DNA of 64,000 nt, taken from Acidobacteria bacterium Ga0074141. Its GTDB lineage: Bacteria > Acidobacteriota > Blastocatellia > Pyrinomonadales > Pyrinomonadaceae. The stretch covers positions 1 through 64,000 of the forward strand of contig LNDP01000014.1 in NCBI GenBank assembly GCA_001464665.1, given 5' to 3'. Within the stretch, counting starts at the first letter, position 1; every line of letters begins with the position of its first letter. The position numbers were made by a program, and so were the translations under genes. This document shows, piece by piece, positions 39,101-45,100 of this stretch. Below the pieces are notes generated by a model. The model was not told the DNA's origin, did not search any database, and saw nothing but the letters and a program-made list of their open reading frames with translations.

Positions 39101-42100
39101 ACGGCTGCATATACCGCCGTCCGACACCAACCGCTTCGAGCAGGACGTCTTCGAATCGCTCGACGTTCGCGCGAACAAGTTCGACGTCGTCCTGATGAAT
39201 CCGCCGTACGGAAAGGGCGGCAAGACCGCGATGGAGCACCTCGCGAAAGCGTTCGAGCATTTGCGAACCAATGGCCGCGTCGTGGCGATACTGCCGGAAG
39301 GCCCGGCCGCCGACAAGCGGCTTGAGCAGCTGATGGCGGGGCAGACGGAAAAGGCCCGCAAGCTGATAGTGCGATCGGATCCGAACACTTTTGCGCCGCT
39401 CTCGCTTTACGAGGGCGACACCGTCCAAGTCACCGACAAAGGGACTATCTACGGCGTCACCAGAGCTGAGACCGTCCGCCGCGGTTTTGAGTTCATCGCA
39501 ACACTCCACGGCACCGACGCCCAGGGCAGCCCAATGACAATGGAGCTGAGAGGCTCCGACCGGTTCGACAAGGTCATTGCAGGTCCGAGGATAGTGCCGG
39601 CAAGCACTCGCGTCGTCAAGACCGCCGAGATCTCGCTGCCGACGAAGACCTTCGAACGTGCCGGCACCGGCGTCAAAACGCGGATGGTCGTGCTCGACAA
39701 ACTTGCCGGGAAGGAACTTGAACTCCACGAACCGTGGGGGCTGCTCGATCTTTCTGACGTCCGCACGTTCGACGAGCTGTTCGACGAGTTCGAGGAGCTG
39801 ACGATCCCGCCACGTCCGTATGGCGGCGAGGCTGCCCGCAGGGCCGAGCAGGAAGCGATCGAACGTGAAGCAAAGTTCGAGGCCGAGCGGGAAGCCAGGG
39901 CACAGCAAAACGCATCGGGGCGGGCCGCAGCGATTCCGCACGGCCAGCACGCGTTCGATCTTCGTGAATTTCAGCATACGACGCAGGGTCACATGATCTA
40001 CGTCGCCAAGCCGACCGGTCCGAAAATGAACAAGGACGAGTTCAAGCGGATCTCGGCCATCGCCCGCACGCACGGCGGCTATTATTCGAGCTTCAAGAAG
40101 GACGGAGCGATCCCCGGCTTCCATTTCCGCAGCCCGGAAGCTCGGGACGCGTTCAATGCCGAAGCAGAAGGTGATTCGACGATGCTCTCCATCGCCGAAC
40201 CGGCAGCCGCTCCTGCGTTTTACTCGGCCGCGGAACGAGCGATCGAAACGAAGATGCCGAATCGTGCTCCGGCCGATCAGGTGCGGAAGATCCTCGAAGG
40301 TCCGGGCATCAAGCGCGAGGAAGTGGAATGGCTCGGCGTCGATGAGTGGCTTGAAGGCAAGCGGACCGTGACGAAGGACGAGATGCTCGAATTCATGCGA
40401 GACGCCCGTATCCAGATCGAGGAAAAGGTGCTTCGCAAGCGTGAACGCGACGAACGCTCGCCGGCCGACCGCAACTCGACCGACGTCGACGAGCGCCACG
40501 AGGCGGCTCGGGAGGAGCTCGCCGAGATGTTCGACCTCGACACGTGGGACATAATACCGGCAACCGTGGAAGCAACTCGGCAGCAACTCATAAACGACCT
40601 TCTCAACCGCGCCGACCAAGACGACGATCTTGACGAAGCCTTAACAAGCGTGATCGGGGCCAGCAGTGAAGAGTATTGGGGCATTGAGGAAGACGACTAC
40701 GAAGAGTTGGAAGAAGCATGGGACAACCTGCGAATGGCGTCTCGCGAAGCCCGCGGAGCTGACGGTGCGATGGACGAACAGGACCCGGCTACCGGAGCTC
40801 TTCAGTACGACAACCCGGATTGGCGACTCTCAGGACCTCACAGTAACTACCGCGAATTCGTCTTCACCCTGCCGCAGCAGTATTCGATGTTGCGGATGAA
40901 GTATCGCGATGAGCTCGCCGCGAAATACGGAAGCGGAGAAGCGGTGTGGCAAAATTGGACGGAGGCGGAACAGGCCGAGTTTGACAGGCTTACGGACATC
41001 GACCTCGGCAACGACGCGAACAGCCCTGCGTTCACCACCGGCCACTTCGGCGGAATGCCAAACATCCTGTTTTGGGTGCGGGCGACCGAACGCATCGACG
41101 CCGATGGGAAGCGTGTATTCGTGATCGAGGAGATTCAGAGCGATTGGCACCAACGCGGAAGGAAACAGGGCTACAACACAAAAATGCCCGAGCCCGTCTT
41201 TGAGTGGACCACCACGGAAGGTGTTGCGTCGGGGGAATGGAAAGCTGCGATTTCGTCACCTCACGGCGACATTATTGGCTACGGCCCAACAAAAGAACGA
41301 GCGGCGGAAGCTGCTAAGCAATCGTGGCGTGGCAAGTTTTCCGCAATTCCCGATGCTCCTTTCAAGAAGTCCTGGCACGAGCTGGCGTTCAAGAAGATGC
41401 TCCGCAGAGCGGTCGAAGAAGGCTACGATCGCGTTGCCTGGACGACCGGTAAGCAGCAGAACAAACGGTGGAGCCTGTCGAAGGTGGTCGATGAGATCGA
41501 GTCGGGCATTGACCATTTCGATTCCAACCATCCGACAAGGCCGGACCAGGAGTATCTCCACATCACCCTGCGGCGAGACGGCGGCGACCTGTATCTAAAG
41601 GTGGACCCCGAGAACGGTGTTGTGATCTCAGCTCCGGACGCTTTGCTAAAGACCGAGGGAGAACACTTGTCAGAAGTTCTTCCAAAGGCGATCGCCGATA
41701 AGATCCTCAGCGAACAGTACGTCCTTATCGAGGACATCGCCGAGGTCGAAATCGGCGGCGAGGGTATGCGCGGCTTCTACGACAAGATGGTCCCGGGCTT
41801 TGTGAGCAAGTACGTGAAGAAGTGGGGGGCGAAGGTTGGCCGGACAGAAATACCTACTATCAACGACGAGCGCAGCACGCTCGGTGGGCAGCGCGACCGG
41901 AACGAGCTGCGAAAGGTAGCTGATGATTTTCTTACCCGCAACGCCATTGGTATTCGCGAATTGAACGATTTTGTTTCCACCGGTAGAGATATTTCGGAAG
42001 CGGATGCCAGGGCGATGAGTGTTGACGAGCTGACCGCATATCTGCTCGGCACGAAGTATGAGTCGCTTCACTCCGTCGACATCACGCCGGCGATGAAGCA

Positions 42101-45100
42101 ATCGGTCATGGACGAAGGGCAGCCGATGTTCTCGATCTACGAACCGGCACGAAAAGAGGTCCGGTTCTACTCCGGGCTCGAGCGGGCGGTCGAAGGGCTC
42201 AAGCAAGAGAAGTTCTCGGTCGATCAGGTAATGAACGTGATCAATAAGCTGCCCGGCATCCGCGCGGAGGAGCTTGATCACACCCTGCTGGATGTGTTCG
42301 TCCAGCTGCAAGCGGACCTCGGGGCAAGATCCATCACGAAGGACGAGCTGCTCAAGAAGATCCGGGCCAGCAAGATCGTCGTCGAACCGCTCGCGCTCGG
42401 CTGGGACGGCGATCAGGACTCGGCCAAGTTCCGCGGCTATGCCGAACCGTTCCCGGCTTCGCGTGAGGACTACAAGGAAATGTTCCTCACCGCTCCGTTC
42501 GCAGAGGGCGGCTGGATCGACGGGCATCCCGAGTATGCCGACGTCAAGAACCCGGTCGTCCGCATCCGGATGGACAAGGTCACGCTCGACGATGGCCGTC
42601 GCGCGCTGATGGTCCACGAGGTTCAGGGGCCGGACGAGGACAACATGGCGAAGATGCCCGCGGTCCTGCAGAAGTACCACAAGCAGATGGGGCTCAAGTA
42701 CGCGATGCAGTACGCGATCGACCAAGGGCTTGATGCCGTCGCCTGGACGACCGGCGAACAGCAGCTTGCCCGCTACCCGATCGAGAAAACGGTCGACCGG
42801 ATAGAGTTCAGCAAGAACCTTTCCGGGCAGTCGCTTATCCGCGTAACGGCAAAGGGCGACCGCGATCCGATCAGGATCACCGCGGGGCCGCACGGCACCA
42901 TCATCAATTCGTCGGAGGACAAGTTCGTTGACCGGAAGCTGACCGAGGTGTTTCCGAAGGCTCTCGCCAATCAGATACTCGAACAGACAAGCGGCACCAT
43001 CGAGGGCGACGGGCTAAAGATCGGCGGCGATTCGCTCCGCAACCTGTACGACAAGGTCATTCCGGCCCACATGAAGAAGATCTATGGGCGGTATGCGGCA
43101 AAGGTCGAAAACGGCGAGATCTCTTACGATCCCTATCTCAAGCTGACCGACTTCCGCGTCGAGGAGCTGGAGCTGGAGCTGGTCAACCCCGCTCCGCACC
43201 TGCATCGCTTCAAGGTCACGGCGACCGATTCGGCGACCGGCCTGCCGGCTTACCGCGGCACCTTCCTGACGCGGGAGGCGGCGGAACAGTACATCAAGGA
43301 AGCCAAAGAGGTATTCCGGCGTAAGACGCATCCGGTCTGGACGATGGGCATTACCGATCCGCTCCGCGAAGCTCTCGCGACCGATGAGCAGCCGATGTAT
43401 TCGATCGAGGAAGAAAATCGCAAACAGGCGATCAAGATCCTCAAGACGCTCGATATCGAGGACGTCGTGCCGATGGTGGAAGCCACTCGCAGCGGTGACC
43501 GCGTGAAGCTCAATCTGCCGGCAATGGAACTGCTTCGCCGGGCTTTCGAGCAGGTCGATATCGAGGCAGGGAAGCGAAAGGTCGGCGACGAAAGCACGTA
43601 TCCGGCGTTTCTCGGGCTGTTCACCGATGCCGCGAAACTGATCAAGGTCGAACAGGCGTTAATGGCCGCCGCCGTCAACGCGGCCGAAACGGGGCATCCG
43701 GCCGCGGACGCTATGCTGAGCGGCCTTGCCAACGACATCGCTGACGCACGCAAAGCCGGACAGCAGACCGCGGTGTTCTACGTGTACGATGCCAAGCTGC
43801 CGCAGGAGATCTTCCACCAGGCGGTCTATCTCGGTTCGGTCGAGAAGCACCTGACCAAACGCCATGCACGCCCGGCCGAGCTCGACAAGATGCCGCAGGT
43901 CCGGAAAGCGTGGGACAGCTTCTTCTCGCAGCAACCCGAGTACAGCCCCGAGCGGCTTCGCCAAACCGCCAACATGAGCAAGGCGAACGCTGAGGCTCTG
44001 AGCAAAGCTCTCGTTCGCGAGGAGGTCGCTGCGTGGGTCGCCGAGGGAAGCTGGGAAGAGCTCGGCCTGACCAAGGACGAGGGGCAGGAATACTTGTTCG
44101 AGTTTCTTGAGTCGTTCGCCGACAAGGTCTATGCTGACACGAAGAAAGAGGGCAAGTCCGATGAGGACGCTGAGCGTGCCGTTGAGGCGGCACTCCGTCG
44201 ATTTGAGGAGATTGAACATGTCCAAGAAGCAACCCAAAGAGTTCTCGCCGCAGCCCGAAAAGAGGTCGATGCTGGCACAGACGGCCGACCTGATGGCCGA
44301 GATACGCAAGGAAATGCCAAAGGCAAGCCGAGCGGAGCGTCTGGCGGAGTTCAAGAAGCGCCACGACCTGATGCTGAGCAAGGAGCAAAGCCCTACGACC
44401 TCGAAGGATTCGAGCCCAAAACCCAAAGCAAAGTAGCCGGCGACGCGTCCGAGATCCCGGAAACCAAGCAGTTCCCCGGCGTCCGCTCCAAAACCGAACT
44501 TGCCAGCCTGCCCGGCACCGAGCGTGCGGCCGGCATCGCTGCCGACGATGTGATCTACACGGTGTTCAGCGACCGGGCAGCTCAGGCCGCGGCAAAGCGG
44601 ATGCTCACCGAGAACAGCACCGAGGAAGTGCTGAAGATCCTCAAGAACACGGAAAGCCCCGACGTTCATCACGCGATCGCCGCGTTCTCCATCCAGCAGT
44701 CGCTCCGTGAAGAAGCAACCCGCATCGAGGCGACGAAACCGGACGAGGCTGCCAAGCTTCGCCGCGTGTCAATCGACCTCGGCGTCCATCTGGCAATGAA
44801 GATGGTCCGTGCCGGCCGCTTCATCCGGGCGGCAGGCGTGATCCTCAAGACAACGGACGGACTGATCGCCGTCGCCCAAAAGACGTACCAGGACCGCCAC
44901 GGCGTCGGGAACGATCTGCCGGCCGACATCATTCGCCGGATCGAGGAAAAGGCCGGGAAGGCAGAAGTTGACCTCGCTGAGCATGAGGCTTTCCGTCGTC
45001 AAATGGAATCGCTGCAGCGACAGCTCGACGCGCTCAAGCAAGAGCTTGCCGGGTCCGAGGACGCCATCCGGACCTCGCGAAAAGTTACCGGCCGTCGCAA

